Part shown: piece by piece, positions 32,746 to 41,514 of the stretch
How the letters are laid out: every line of letters starts with the position of its first letter
Position numbering within the stretch: position 1 is the first letter of the stretch
From: Candidatus Magasanikbacteria bacterium RIFOXYC2_FULL_42_28
GTDB lineage: Bacteria > Patescibacteria > ABY1 > Magasanikbacterales > GWA2-37-8
Assembly: GCA_001784435.1 (NCBI GenBank)
Contig: MFQZ01000010.1
Span: 104,967 to 168,966, forward strand
DNA length: 64,000 bases
Direction of reading: 5' to 3'
Translations under genes and position numbers: made by a program
Notes under the pieces: generated by a model
The model's input: only the letters and a program-made list of their open reading frames with translations
Told to the model about the DNA's origin: nothing
The model's database searches: none

Positions 32746-35700
32746 ATGTCAAAATACGATCATAAAAAAATAGAAGCAAAATGGAAGAAAAATTGGGAAA
32801 AGTCCGGGATATATAAAACCGGCGACCCATCCTTCGCTAAGGATTCGGCGGGCAAGCCCAAGTATTATGTCTTGGACATGTTTCCGTATCCATCAGGCGC
32901 GGGTTTGCATGTCGGCCACCCCAAGGGTTTTATCGCCACCGACATTGTCGCGCGTTTAAAAATGATGCAAGGGTACAATGTTTTGCACCCGATGGGTTGG
33001 GACGCGTTTGGGCTACCGGCGGAAAATTATGCTTTGAAAAATAAAGTTCATCCGGCGGACGCGACTGCCGAAAATATTAAAGTTTTTAAAAAACAATTAG
33101 GCCTTTTGGGTTTTACTTATGATTGGAGCAGGGAAGTGAATACGACTGATCCAGAATATTATAAATGGACCCAGTGGATATTTTTACAATTATTTAAAAA
33201 GGGTCTGGCGTTTGAATCTTACGAACCGATTAATTGGTGCCCGTCGTGCAAAACCGGTTTGGCTAATGAAGATTTGGAAGATGGGAAATGTGAGCGCTGT
33301 GGGAGCGTGGTAGAACAAAAACCTTTGCGCCAATGGGTATTGAAAATTACCGATTATGCCGAGCGTTTGCTCAATGATATTGAATTATTAAAAGAATGGC
33401 CCGAGCCGATTAAAGAAATGCAGAGAAATTGGATTGGACGCAAGGAGGGTATAAATATCGTATATCAAATTGAGGGGTCGGATAAAAAAGTTATTTGTTT
33501 CACCACTCGTCCTGACACAAATTTCGGTGCTACTTTTGTTGTGGTTGGCCCGGAACATTCTTTGATTTCATCAATAACAACATCGGAGTATAAAGAAGAT
33601 GTAGAAAAATATGTATCCGCCGCTAAAAATAAAACAGAATTAGATAGAATTGCGGAAGGTAGAGAGAAAAGTGGTGTGTTTACCGGTTCGTATTGCATAA
33701 ATAATTTGACTGATTATAAAATGCCGATTTGGGTGGCTGATTATGTGTTAGGCAATGTAGGAACTGGCATGGTAGTAGGTGTGCCGGGACATGATAAACG
33801 CGATTTTGAATTTGCCAATAAATTTGGTATTGAAATAAAAAGAGTGGTGGTGGCCGGTGATGGTGATACGTCGCCTATTACTAAAATAGAACAGGTGCAG
33901 GAACATGAAGGGGAAATGATAAATTCTGGATTTTTGGATGGTTTAGATATTCACGATGCTACACGTAAGATAATGGATCGTTTAGAAGAAAAAGGATGGG
34001 GTAAGCGAGTGATTAATTATAAATTACGCGATTGGGTTTTTTCGCGCCAACGTTATTGGGGGGAGCCGATACCGCTCGTGCATTGTGAAGTGTGCAAAAA
34101 TAAAAAATATAATTACATTATTTTACACGGATATACCGGTACGGCCGATCAAAATGGACCGGGTAGAGGCGATTCTAATAATTGGCGCCCGTGGGTAAAA
34201 GTTAAATTAGAAGAACGTGGCAATAAAGTTTTTTGTCCTAATCTTCCAAACACTAATGAACCAAATATAGATGAACAAGTGCAATATGTTATAGACAATG
34301 TTAATTTTGAGATAGACGAAAACACGGTTATAGTTGGGCATAGTTTGGGTGGAGTAGTGATATATAAACTGTTGGAAAAATTAAATAAGAAAGTTGGCAA
34401 AGTATTGTTAGTTGATCCGGTAGTAAGTCCCGAGTTTCCGGACAAAGAAAGACTAAATGTAAAAAAGAGTTGTGACTGGAAATTTAATTTTGAGAAGATA
34501 AAAAAATTAAGTGATGATTTTGTTGTTTTGGGTGCGTCTGATTTTGCGACTATCTTTGAAAAAGATTTAAGATTTGTGGCCGATAAACTGGAAGCAAATT
34601 TAGTTTTAGCTAAACCAGCGGAAGGGCATTTTACAGCTGAAGAAGAGCCGGTCGTATTAAATTTATTAAATAATACTGGCTGGTACCCAGTCCCAGAAAA
34701 AGACCTGCCACTTGAATTGCCAAAAGTAAAAAATTATGAACCGACTGGAACCGGGGAATCGCCACTCGCGGGAATTGATAAGTGGGTGAATACATTATGT
34801 CCTCATTGTGGCGGGCCGGCGAAACGTGAAACCAATACCATGCCACAGTGGGCGGGGAGTTGTTGGTATTATTTGCGCTATGAAGATCCGCATAACAGTA
34901 AAGCACTCGTGGATAAAGATAAAGAAAAATATTGGTCGCCGGTGGATTTTTATGTTGGTGGCGCCGAACACGCCACGCGCCATTTAATTTACGCGCGGTT
35001 TTGGCATAAGTTTTTATTTGATATTGGGGCGGTTAGCAATATTGAGCCGTTTACCAAATTACAAAGTGTGGGTTTGATTCTGGCCGAAGACGGGCGCAAG
35101 ATGAGTAAGCGTTGGAATAATGTAATTAATCCCGATGATGTTGTGGCTGAATTTGGCGCGGACGCGATGCGTTTGTATGAAATGTTTATGGGGCCATTTG
35201 ATCAGGCTTGCGCTTGGAGTACGAAAGGTGTGATTGGGTGTCGGCGGTTTTTGGAAAAGGTTTGGGTGCTGGGCGAGAAGATTAAAGATGAAAGATTGAA
35301 GATTAATGGTGATAATAATAAAAATATTGAGATATTATTAAACCAAACAATCAAAAAAGTTACCGAAGACATTCCAGCGATGCGATTTAACACGGCCATC
35401 GCGCAACTGATGATTTTTGCGAATGAGGCTTCACAATCTTCTATCTTAAATCTTCAATCTTTCGCTTCATTCCTCCAACTTCTCGCTCCATTTGCTCCGC
35501 ATATGACAGAAGAGCTGTGGGCAAATTTAGGCAACAAAGAAAGTATTTTTAAATCCGCGTGGCCGAAATTTGACCCCACCAAAATTCAACATTCCGAAAT
35601 TACCGTCGTCGTTCAAGTAAACGGTAAGCTGCGCGATGAAATAATTGTGCCAGTTGATATTGCCGAAGCCGATGCCAAAGCGCGGGCGCTTTCAACAGAA

Positions 35701-35781
35701 AAAATTAAAAAATGGTTAGATGGCAAAGAGCCGAAGAAAGTGATTTATGTGAAAGGGAAGCTCGTGAGTATAGTGGTGTAG
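32746..35781 (+). CDS. leuS: Leucyl-tRNA synthetase with an inserted alpha/beta-hydrolase domain
   Basis: LeuRS charges tRNA-Leu. The class I signature HVGH lies in PSGAGLHVGHPKGF and the second signature is KMSKR (family KMSKS). The editing CP1 domain has TTRPDTNFGATF and GTGMVVGVPGHDKRDFEFA. Between HCEVCKNKKY and NTGWYPVPEKDLPLELP, where normal enzymes continue directly, about 190 residues (about 455-643) form an RBBP9/YdeN-like serine hydrolase: YIILHGYTGTADQNG, WVKVKLEERG, the nucleophile elbow VIVGHSLGG, ASDF as possible acid, and EGHF with the histidine. The total of 1011 residues compares with about 820-860. Translation starts at the ATG at 32746. Confidence 0.96.
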   Translation: MSKYDHKKIEAKWKKNWEKSGIYKTGDPSFAKDSAGKPKYYVLDMFPYPSGAGLHVGHPKGFIATDIVARLKMMQGYNVLHPMGWDAFGLPAENYALKNKVHPADATAENIKVFKKQLGLLGFTYDWSREVNTTDPEYYKWTQWIFLQLFKKGLAFESYEPINWCPSCKTGLANEDLEDGKCERCGSVVEQKPLRQWVLKITDYAERLLNDIELLKEWPEPIKEMQRNWIGRKEGINIVYQIEGSDKKVICFTTRPDTNFGATFVVVGPEHSLISSITTSEYKEDVEKYVSAAKNKTELDRIAEGREKSGVFTGSYCINNLTDYKMPIWVADYVLGNVGTGMVVGVPGHDKRDFEFANKFGIEIKRVVVAGDGDTSPITKIEQVQEHEGEMINSGFLDGLDIHDATRKIMDRLEEKGWGKRVINYKLRDWVFSRQRYWGEPIPLVHCEVCKNKKYNYIILHGYTGTADQNGPGRGDSNNWRPWVKVKLEERGNKVFCPNLPNTNEPNIDEQVQYVIDNVNFEIDENTVIVGHSLGGVVIYKLLEKLNKKVGKVLLVDPVVSPEFPDKERLNVKKSCDWKFNFEKIKKLSDDFVVLGASDFATIFEKDLRFVADKLEANLVLAKPAEGHFTAEEEPVVLNLLNNTGWYPVPEKDLPLELPKVKNYEPTGTGESPLAGIDKWVNTLCPHCGGPAKRETNTMPQWAGSCWYYLRYEDPHNSKALVDKDKEKYWSPVDFYVGGAEHATRHLIYARFWHKFLFDIGAVSNIEPFTKLQSVGLILAEDGRKMSKRWNNVINPDDVVAEFGADAMRLYEMFMGPFDQACAWSTKGVIGCRRFLEKVWVLGEKIKDERLKINGDNNKNIEILLNQTIKKVTEDIPAMRFNTAIAQLMIFANEASQSSILNLQSFASFLQLLAPFAPHMTEELWANLGNKESIFKSAWPKFDPTKIQHSEITVVVQVNGKLRDEIIVPVDIAEADAKARALSTEKIKKWLDGKEPKKVIYVKGKLVSIVV
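35286..35466. repeat. Family C-like arms inside leuS
   Basis: AAAGATGAAAGATTGAAGAT and, 150 bases later, TCTTAAATCTTCAATCTTTC are complementary arms read in frame in the anticodon-binding region of leuS, at about residues 847-855 and 897-907. Confidence 0.6.
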
Positions 35782-35783
35782 GT

Positions 35784-37265
35784 ATGAACTTAAAGGAGGG
35801 GGCCGAAAAAATTTATAATTCCAAAAGCCGCAGTTTTTTAATTTACTGCGGCTTTTTTATCTTAGGGGCGGCGATATTTTCTTTGGGCGAAACGCGCGGG
35901 GATAAATTAAATTATTTATTGGTCGGAATTTTACTCGCGTTTTTTTTATTATCATTTTTATTTAAAAATCATCTCGGACGATTTGGCGCGATCATTTTAC
36001 TTTTATTTTGTTTGGGCGCGATGCGGGCGGTCGCGGTTTTGCCAAGCGGTAGCGCGGATGAAGTCGCGAGTATTATTGGTAAGCAAATTACTTTGGAAGG
36101 CCATGTCGCCAAAGTGGAAAAACCCGGCCAATATATTTTTGCGCCGGATAATTATCATGGGAAAATTCTGGTAAATTATGGTCCGTATCCGATTTACCAT
36201 TACGGCGATAAGTGGCGATTGAATTGCGAGTTGGAAGCGCCGGCGCCGTATGAAGATTTTCGGTATGATAAATATTTATTAAATAAAGGCGTGTATGTTA
36301 TTTGTAAGTTCCCCAATGTAATTTTAACATCCGGATTTTCCGGCAACCGGTTAAAACAAGCAATTTTTAATTTTAAAAATATTGTCGGCGCGCGCGTCAA
36401 TTTATTATGGCCCGAGCCGGAGTCGGGTTTAATGGCCGGATTATTGTATGGCGAAAAAAGTGCTCTGCCAGCCGAGTTATTAAATAATTTTAATCGCACC
36501 GGACTAACGCATATTATTGCTGTGTCCGGTTATAATACTTCGGTAATTGTAGTCGCAGTTTTGGCCGGATTAATTTTTGTCGGATTTTGGCGCAAGCAGG
36601 CGTTGTGGTTATCGGCGTTAATTATTTTTGCGTTTGTAATTTTTACCGGCGCGACGGCGTCGGTCGTGCGCGCGGCACTTCTCGCGTGCATTGGTATCAC
36701 CGCCCAACTATTAGGCCGGCCGGCTCGTTCGCTTAATGGTTTGGTATTCGCGGCTGCGCTAATGATTTTATTTCATCCGTTAATTATTTGGTATGACGCC
36801 GGTTTTCAATTATCGTTTCTCGCTGTAATTGGCGTGATGTATTTGGGCCCAAAGTTGGCTGTGATTTTTAAATTTGAAAATGAGGAAAATATGTTGTGCA
36901 CAACTATGGGTGCGATAATTTTGACTTTGCCTTTGCTCGCTTATCAATTCGGCCGCGTATCACTGGTAGCACCCCTGTCCAATTTTTTGATTTTATGGAT
37001 TATCCCGTTTTTGATGCTATCCGGTTTTATTGCCGCGTTAATCGGTTTAATTTTTTTACCAGCCGGACAGGCATTGGCGTTTATTGCGTATTTAGGGTTA
37101 AAATATGTTATAATAACAGTGAATTGGTTAGGCGGATTAGCGTTTGCTTCGCGGGAAATTTCCTTGTCAATTTATTTAATGGTTTTGGCTTATATTTTAA
37201 TTTTTTGGTTTTTAATATTCTATGGCAAAAAAAATAAAAATTCTACCATCAGACACGGGCTATGA
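35784..37265 (+). CDS. comEC: ComEC/Rec2-type DNA uptake channel, N-terminal part
   Basis: A 493-residue polytopic membrane protein with an N-terminal DUF4131 region (OB-like part around residues 90-190) and the Competence domain. The diagnostic sequence is NRTGLTHIIAVSGYNTSVIV at about residues 236-255, followed by many membrane helices. ComEC imports single-stranded DNA across the inner membrane. The usual C-terminal metallo-beta-lactamase domain is missing here but exists as a separate gene at 38017. The ATG at 35784 lies two bases after leuS. Confidence 0.88.
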   Translation: MNLKEGAEKIYNSKSRSFLIYCGFFILGAAIFSLGETRGDKLNYLLVGILLAFFLLSFLFKNHLGRFGAIILLLFCLGAMRAVAVLPSGSADEVASIIGKQITLEGHVAKVEKPGQYIFAPDNYHGKILVNYGPYPIYHYGDKWRLNCELEAPAPYEDFRYDKYLLNKGVYVICKFPNVILTSGFSGNRLKQAIFNFKNIVGARVNLLWPEPESGLMAGLLYGEKSALPAELLNNFNRTGLTHIIAVSGYNTSVIVVAVLAGLIFVGFWRKQALWLSALIIFAFVIFTGATASVVRAALLACIGITAQLLGRPARSLNGLVFAAALMILFHPLIIWYDAGFQLSFLAVIGVMYLGPKLAVIFKFENEENMLCTTMGAIILTLPLLAYQFGRVSLVAPLSNFLILWIIPFLMLSGFIAALIGLIFLPAGQALAFIAYLGLKYVIITVNWLGGLAFASREISLSIYLMVLAYILIFWFLIFYGKKNKNSTIRHGL

Positions 37266-37830
37266 TTTAGCCGCGCCGCGTTATGATGACAAAGAAGATT
37301 ATTTGAATAGTTTTGAGCAGGGAAAAGTTTTGACATATTTGCAGGATGTTGCCGGGAAAAAGGTTCTGGATGTTGGTGCTGGCACCGGAAGATTGTCGGT
37401 GGAATTAAGCCGACGCGGAGCGCTCGTGACGGCACTAGATGTATCTTCGGAAATGCTAAAAGTTTTGGCCAAGAAAAATAAATATATTGAATTAGCAATC
37501 GGAGACGCGGAGTATTTACCTTTTGGTAATGAAGTTTTTGATTATGTGATCGCGACTTTTTTGATTGTGCACTTGCGCGATCCAAAACAATTTTTTGATG
37601 AAGCGTATCGGGTATTAAAAGATGGCGGGCGATTAATTGTTACCAATATCAATCAAGCCGAAGCGCCGGAAGTAGAAACAGACGCGGGGCCAATTAAAAT
37701 TGAATCGTTTTATCATCGACCGGAAGCGGTCATGAAAAAATTGGAAGAATTGGCGTATACGATTGAAAAAGAAGATATGGTGTTTGAGGGGGATGTGTGG
37801 GTGAATCAGATTTTGGTGGCTAAAAAATAA
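37222..37830 (+). CDS. SAM-dependent methyltransferase (class I)
   Basis: A 202-residue methyltransferase with motif I VLDVGAGTGRLSVELSRRG, the acidic motif II residue in VTALDVS, and motif IV region DYVIATFLIVHL. It resembles the UbiE/Methyltransf_11 group, but no cofactor pathway is nearby, so the substrate is unknown. Its start overlaps the end of comEC by 44 bases, so the two are cotranscribed; it separates the two halves of ComEC. Confidence 0.85.
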   Translation: MAKKIKILPSDTGYDLAAPRYDDKEDYLNSFEQGKVLTYLQDVAGKKVLDVGAGTGRLSVELSRRGALVTALDVSSEMLKVLAKKNKYIELAIGDAEYLPFGNEVFDYVIATFLIVHLRDPKQFFDEAYRVLKDGGRLIVTNINQAEAPEVETDAGPIKIESFYHRPEAVMKKLEELAYTIEKEDMVFEGDVWVNQILVAKK

Positions 37831-37837
37831 AATTATG

Positions 37838-38003
37838 AAAAATAATTACTTCTTCACACGGCGCTTCATCCTTTGAAAATTATCTCGTTTTTTCTTAAAA
37901 ATCCACGCGTTTTTTCGCTATTTGCTCAAAAACACGGGATTTTTCTCAAAAAAACTCGTAATTTTCTAAAGTTCTCCGCGGTGTGTTCAGAAGTAATTAT
38001 TTT
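37838..38003. repeat. 165-bp imperfect palindrome
   Basis: The outer arms AAAATAATTACTTCT and AGAAGTAATTATTTT are followed inward by CACACGGCG with CGCGGTGTG, GAAAATTA with TAATTTTC, and AAAAATCC with GGGATTTTT. The whole intergenic space folds into one long hairpin with internal bubbles. It could be a MITE-like element or a structured RNA; I see no gene in it. Confidence 0.75.
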
Positions 38004-38016
38004 ATCTCGGTAATTT

Positions 38017-38865
38017 ATGTTTTCTAAATTTAAAATCATTTTAATTATTTTAGCGATTATCGTTGCCACATTTTTTATTTACGATGACTGGCAAAAATAT
38101 CACGACAAAAATTTCCAAGTGATTTTTTTAAACATCGGCCAAGGCGACAGCGCTTTAATTAAATTTCGCAACGGTGAAAAAATGTTGGTAGATTGCGGGC
38201 CGAATAATACCGTTTTGGCGCGACTCTCCACGTACCTATCTTTTTTTGACCGCACGATTGATTATTTGGTGGTAACCCATCCGGACTTAGATCATTATGG
38301 TGGTTGTGTGGATGTGTTGCGCCGATATAAAGTAAAAAATATTATTGAAAACGGCGACACGAAGAATGATTCGTATTTTAGAGAGTGGCAAAACCTGGCT
38401 GACGTGGAAGGCGCCAAGCGTTTTATTCAGACCGAACGTCATGCCACTGAAATTGGTGGCACAAAAATTGATTGGTTGGCGCCTGACCAGGGTGTGATAG
38501 TGGATAATCCCGATAGTAATAATCGCTCTATTGTTTTTAAATTAACTGATGATAAAAAAAGTTTTTTGTTAACCGGTGACGCAGAAATGCCACTGGAAAA
38601 TGCTTTACTGAAAAAATATTGCGCCACGTTGAGCGCCTGTCCTGCGCTTCAATCTGAATACCTAAAAGTCGGCCACCACGGTTCAGATTCATCTTCTGGC
38701 GCCGAGTGGCTATCGACCATCGCGCCTAAAGTCGGGATTGTTTCCGTGGGTAAGAATAAATTCGGGCATCCGTCGTTACGGGTAATGAGGAATTTACAGC
38801 GGGTGGGAGCAGGGATATTGCGAACGGATGAGATTGGTGATATTACAGTGAATACAGCCATTTGA
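38017..38865 (+). CDS. Metallo-beta-lactamase-fold protein, ComEC C-terminal domain type
   Basis: An N-terminal membrane helix (residues 5-24) is followed by an MBL domain. QVIFLNIGQGDSALI is the typical ComEC-C start, the metal site is THPDLDHYGG (HxDxDH), and VGHHGSDSS and KFGHPSLRVM are the later motifs. With 282 residues it is a complete stand-alone domain. It probably acts with the channel protein at 35784, degrading one strand of incoming DNA or processing DNA outside the membrane. Confidence 0.87.
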   Translation: MFSKFKIILIILAIIVATFFIYDDWQKYHDKNFQVIFLNIGQGDSALIKFRNGEKMLVDCGPNNTVLARLSTYLSFFDRTIDYLVVTHPDLDHYGGCVDVLRRYKVKNIIENGDTKNDSYFREWQNLADVEGAKRFIQTERHATEIGGTKIDWLAPDQGVIVDNPDSNNRSIVFKLTDDKKSFLLTGDAEMPLENALLKKYCATLSACPALQSEYLKVGHHGSDSSSGAEWLSTIAPKVGIVSVGKNKFGHPSLRVMRNLQRVGAGILRTDEIGDITVNTAI

Positions 38866-38890
38866 CAATACTTTAAATTTGTGCTATACT
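38862..38890 (+). promoter_or_regulatory. Promoter of the nusA unit
   Basis: TTGACA at 38862-38867, 17 bases, then TATACT at 38885-38890, overlapping the stop codon of the preceding gene. Confidence 0.8.
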
Positions 38891-38905
38891 ATTGACAGAA
38901 CTATA

Positions 38906-38935
38906 AAACGCTTCATTGATGAGGCGTTTTTAATT
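38906..38935 (+). terminator. Terminator directly after the nusA promoter
   Basis: Stem AAACGCTTCA/TGAGGCGTTT with loop TTGA and TTTTTAATTT. It begins only about nine bases after the predicted start site, so it would attenuate transcription into nusA as well as end upstream transcripts. Confidence 0.8.
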
Positions 38936-38939
38936 TAAA

Positions 38940-39066
38940 CACCAAATCCTAAACCATAAATCCTAAACAAACCCAAATATTTAAAGTTCAAATTAAAAAA
39001 ACGCGATTTGAAAATTTGGATTTTGAAATTGTTTAGAATTTAGTATTTAGAGTTTAGAATTTAATT
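38940..39066. repeat. Family C repeat in the nusA leader
   Basis: AAATCCTAAACCATAAATCC and AATTTAGTATTTAGAGTTTA, with inner AATTTGGATTTTGAAATTG, form AT-rich complementary arms. Confidence 0.65.
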
Positions 39067-39076
39067 TATTTATATT

Positions 39077-40303
39077 ATGTCCTCGGAAATCACCAAAGCA
39101 ATTCAGGCCCTATGCGACGAAAAAAACTTATCGTATGAGGCAGTTTTAGAAACGGTAGAAACCGCGCTCGCGGCCGCTTATCGCAAAGATTTTGGTAACA
39201 AACAACAGAATATTAAAGTAAAATTTGATCCTGAAACCGGTGCGATTAAAGCGTGGGATGTTAAGTCCGTCGTGGCCGATGTGGCCGAAGATGTTTTGGA
39301 AAAAGCGCAAGAAGAAGCGGCCGCTCGCCGGGAAAAAGCGCGCGAAGAAGATCGCGAAATCACCCCGGAAGAATTAGAAGATTTGCCACGCTTCAATCCC
39401 AAATTAGAATTGATGTTAACCGCCGCCAAAGAAGTTGATAAAAAAGCCAAAGTGGGTGATATTTTAGAAATTAAATTAGAGGTGGGGGGCGAGTTTGGGC
39501 GCATGGCCGCGCAAACTGCCAAGCAGGTGATTATTCAAAAAATTCGCGAAGCCGAACGCGGTCTCGTGTTCGAGGATTTTAAAAAGCAAGAAAATACGAT
39601 TATCAGTGGCACAGTTCAGCGAGTTGAGGCGCGCAAGATTTTAATTGACCTCGGTAAAATTACCGGTATTTTACCAAACGAAGAACAAATTCGTCGCGAG
39701 CATTATCGCCCGGGGGTGCGCATGAAATTTTTTGTTTTGAAAGTTGAAATGTCCGTGCGTGGTCCGGAAATTATTTTGTCGCGCGCGAGTTCTAAAATGG
39801 TGGAGGAAATTTTCCGCCAAGAAATTCCGGAAATTGAAAGCGGTTCGGTGGAAATTAAAGGCGTGGCGCGCGATGCCGGCTGGCGCTCTAAGGTGGCTGT
39901 GGCTACAAGTGATCAGACCATCGACCCAATTGGTTCTTGTATTGGCCAGCGCGGGAGCCGGATTAATACTATTATAGAAGAATTAGGCGGTGAAAAAATT
40001 GATATTATCGCTTGGAGTGAAAATCCAGCTGAATATATTGTGAAAGCATTAGCGCCAGCCAAAACTGCGGAAGTGGAATTGGATGAGGCGAGTAAAGTTG
40101 CCAAGGCGCATGTTCCAACCGAACAATTTTCAATGGCGATTGGTAAGAGCGGACAAAATGTTCGTTTGGCTTCGCAATTGACCGGTTGGAGAATTGATGT
40201 GATGGAAAAAGGCGGGGAACAGGTTGTTTCCAGTGAGGACGCGCCGGTTGAGGATGTTGAAGAAGTTGTGGTAGAGGAAGATAATAAAGAGGAGACAAAA
40301 TAA
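39077..40303 (+). CDS. nusA: Transcription termination/antitermination factor NusA
   Basis: NusA binds RNA polymerase and influences pausing, termination and antitermination. The 408 residues comprise the N-terminal polymerase-binding domain (about 1-170, with an acidic helical insert rich in EEAAARREKAREED), the S1 domain (about 170-240: TIISGTVQRVEARKILIDLG), KH1 and KH2 (GSCIGQRGSRINTIIEELGG and MAIGKSGQNVRLASQLTG) and an acidic tail. Its own promoter is followed by an early terminator. Confidence 0.96.
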   Translation: MSSEITKAIQALCDEKNLSYEAVLETVETALAAAYRKDFGNKQQNIKVKFDPETGAIKAWDVKSVVADVAEDVLEKAQEEAAARREKAREEDREITPEELEDLPRFNPKLELMLTAAKEVDKKAKVGDILEIKLEVGGEFGRMAAQTAKQVIIQKIREAERGLVFEDFKKQENTIISGTVQRVEARKILIDLGKITGILPNEEQIRREHYRPGVRMKFFVLKVEMSVRGPEIILSRASSKMVEEIFRQEIPEIESGSVEIKGVARDAGWRSKVAVATSDQTIDPIGSCIGQRGSRINTIIEELGGEKIDIIAWSENPAEYIVKALAPAKTAEVELDEASKVAKAHVPTEQFSMAIGKSGQNVRLASQLTGWRIDVMEKGGEQVVSSEDAPVEDVEEVVVEEDNKEETK

Positions 40304-40317
40304 AATATTTATTAATA

Positions 40318-40432
40318 ATTTCAAAATCCAAATTTCCAATTTCCAAATTAATGTCTAAGCTAAAATAACAAATTTGACATTTAGATTTTGGATTTTGTTT
40401 GACATTGGATATTGGATATTTGACATTTAAAT
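40318..40432. repeat. Family C repeat upstream of yidC
   Basis: TTTCAAAATCCAAATTTCCA on the left is mirrored by ATTTAGATTTTGGATTTTG and ATTGGATATTGGATATTTG; the element ends two bases before the yidC start codon. Confidence 0.75.
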
Positions 40433-40434
40433 TT

Positions 40435-41247
40435 ATGGGCGCCATCTTCAACACATTCTTATATCAGCCACTGCTTAACATTTTCGTCGCTCTCTATAAC
40501 CTGATTCCCGGCCACGATGTTGGTATTGTAATTATCGTGATTACGATACTTTTGCGTATCGCTCTTTATCCTTTGACCAATAAATCCTTGAAGGCGCAAA
40601 AAGATTTACAAGAATTGCAACCGAAATTGGAAGAAATAAAAACAAAATATAAAGATGATAAGCAGGGTCAGGCGCAAGCGACGATGGAGTTGTACAAAAA
40701 TAATAAAGTAAACCCGTTCGCGTCTTGTTTGCCTTTAATTGTGCAGTTGGTAATCTTGATTGCGTTATATCAAGTTCTGCGCAACATGTTGGATCCGGCC
40801 TATGATATCGCCTCGCATTTATATTCATTTGTAAAAAATCCCGGTGTGATTAACCAGATATCATTTGGATTTTTGAATTTAGCTGAAAAGAGCATCGTGC
40901 TGGCGGTTTTGGCCGGCGCGGCGCAGTTTTGGCAGGCTAAATCAATGAGTACCAAACGTCCGCCAGTCGCGTCCGGTGTTGGTGGTAAGGACGAAGGAAT
41001 GATGGTGATAATGAATAAGCAGATGTTATATATGATGCCGGTGATGACTGTTTTTATCGGTATTTCGCTTCCGGCCGGATTGACCTTGTATTGGTTTTGG
41101 AGTACATTATTAATGGCACTGCAACAGGTGTGGTTGTTTTCCGCCAAAGGCGCTGCGTCTGCCTCTGGCATGGGACCCACCTCTGGCGGGAAAGACGGTC
41201 CTTCTACTGGCGACACAAAGGTGATAGAAGGCAAAATAGCAAAATAA
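40435..41247 (+). CDS. yidC: YidC/Oxa1-type membrane protein insertase
   Basis: It inserts proteins into the inner membrane with or without SecYEG. The 270 residues hold the five-helix core: a first helix after NIFVALYNLI, the cytoplasmic helical hairpin KAQKDLQELQPKLEEIKTKY, the next helix FASCLPLIVQLVILIALYQV, and the last membrane segments ending ALQQVWLF. The large periplasmic domain of proteobacterial YidC is absent, as in Gram-positive and CPR types. The ATG at 40435 is chosen because the upstream extension would translate a family C repeat. Confidence 0.92.
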   Translation: MGAIFNTFLYQPLLNIFVALYNLIPGHDVGIVIIVITILLRIALYPLTNKSLKAQKDLQELQPKLEEIKTKYKDDKQGQAQATMELYKNNKVNPFASCLPLIVQLVILIALYQVLRNMLDPAYDIASHLYSFVKNPGVINQISFGFLNLAEKSIVLAVLAGAAQFWQAKSMSTKRPPVASGVGGKDEGMMVIMNKQMLYMMPVMTVFIGISLPAGLTLYWFWSTLLMALQQVWLFSAKGAASASGMGPTSGGKDGPSTGDTKVIEGKIAK

Positions 41248-41250
41248 ATT

Positions 41251-41505
41251 ATGAAAATTACTTTTTCCCAATTAAAAAAATTATCGGTGCAAACTCAAAG
41301 CGGAGTTTACTTGGGAAAAGTGGTTGATGTGGTTTTATCGGTTGAAGAAAATTTAATTTTACAATACAAAGTGCGTTCGTATAAAATTGTCGGCCATACT
41401 TTTTTAATTAACAATTCGCAAGTGCGAGAAATTACGGCGGAAAAAATTGTGGTGGATGACGCGAGTTTGCCAGATGCGACCGCGGTTTTTAGTACTTCTG
41501 TTTAA
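41251..41505 (+). CDS. PRC-barrel domain protein
   Basis: An 84-residue beta-rich protein matching the PRC-barrel fold: a start of the type FSQLKKLSVQTQSGVYLGKV, then VVDVVLSVEENLILQYKV and SQVREITAEKIVVDD. PRC barrels occur in RimM and photosynthetic reaction-centre subunits and mediate protein contacts. It lies three bases after yidC and is probably cotranscribed. Confidence 0.75.
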   Translation: MKITFSQLKKLSVQTQSGVYLGKVVDVVLSVEENLILQYKVRSYKIVGHTFLINNSQVREITAEKIVVDDASLPDATAVFSTSV

Positions 41506-41514
41506 TATATTAAT

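Noticed and set aside
37838..38003. Long palindrome as an ordinary terminator
   Set aside because: It is about 165 bases long with internal bubbles and no T run at the end.
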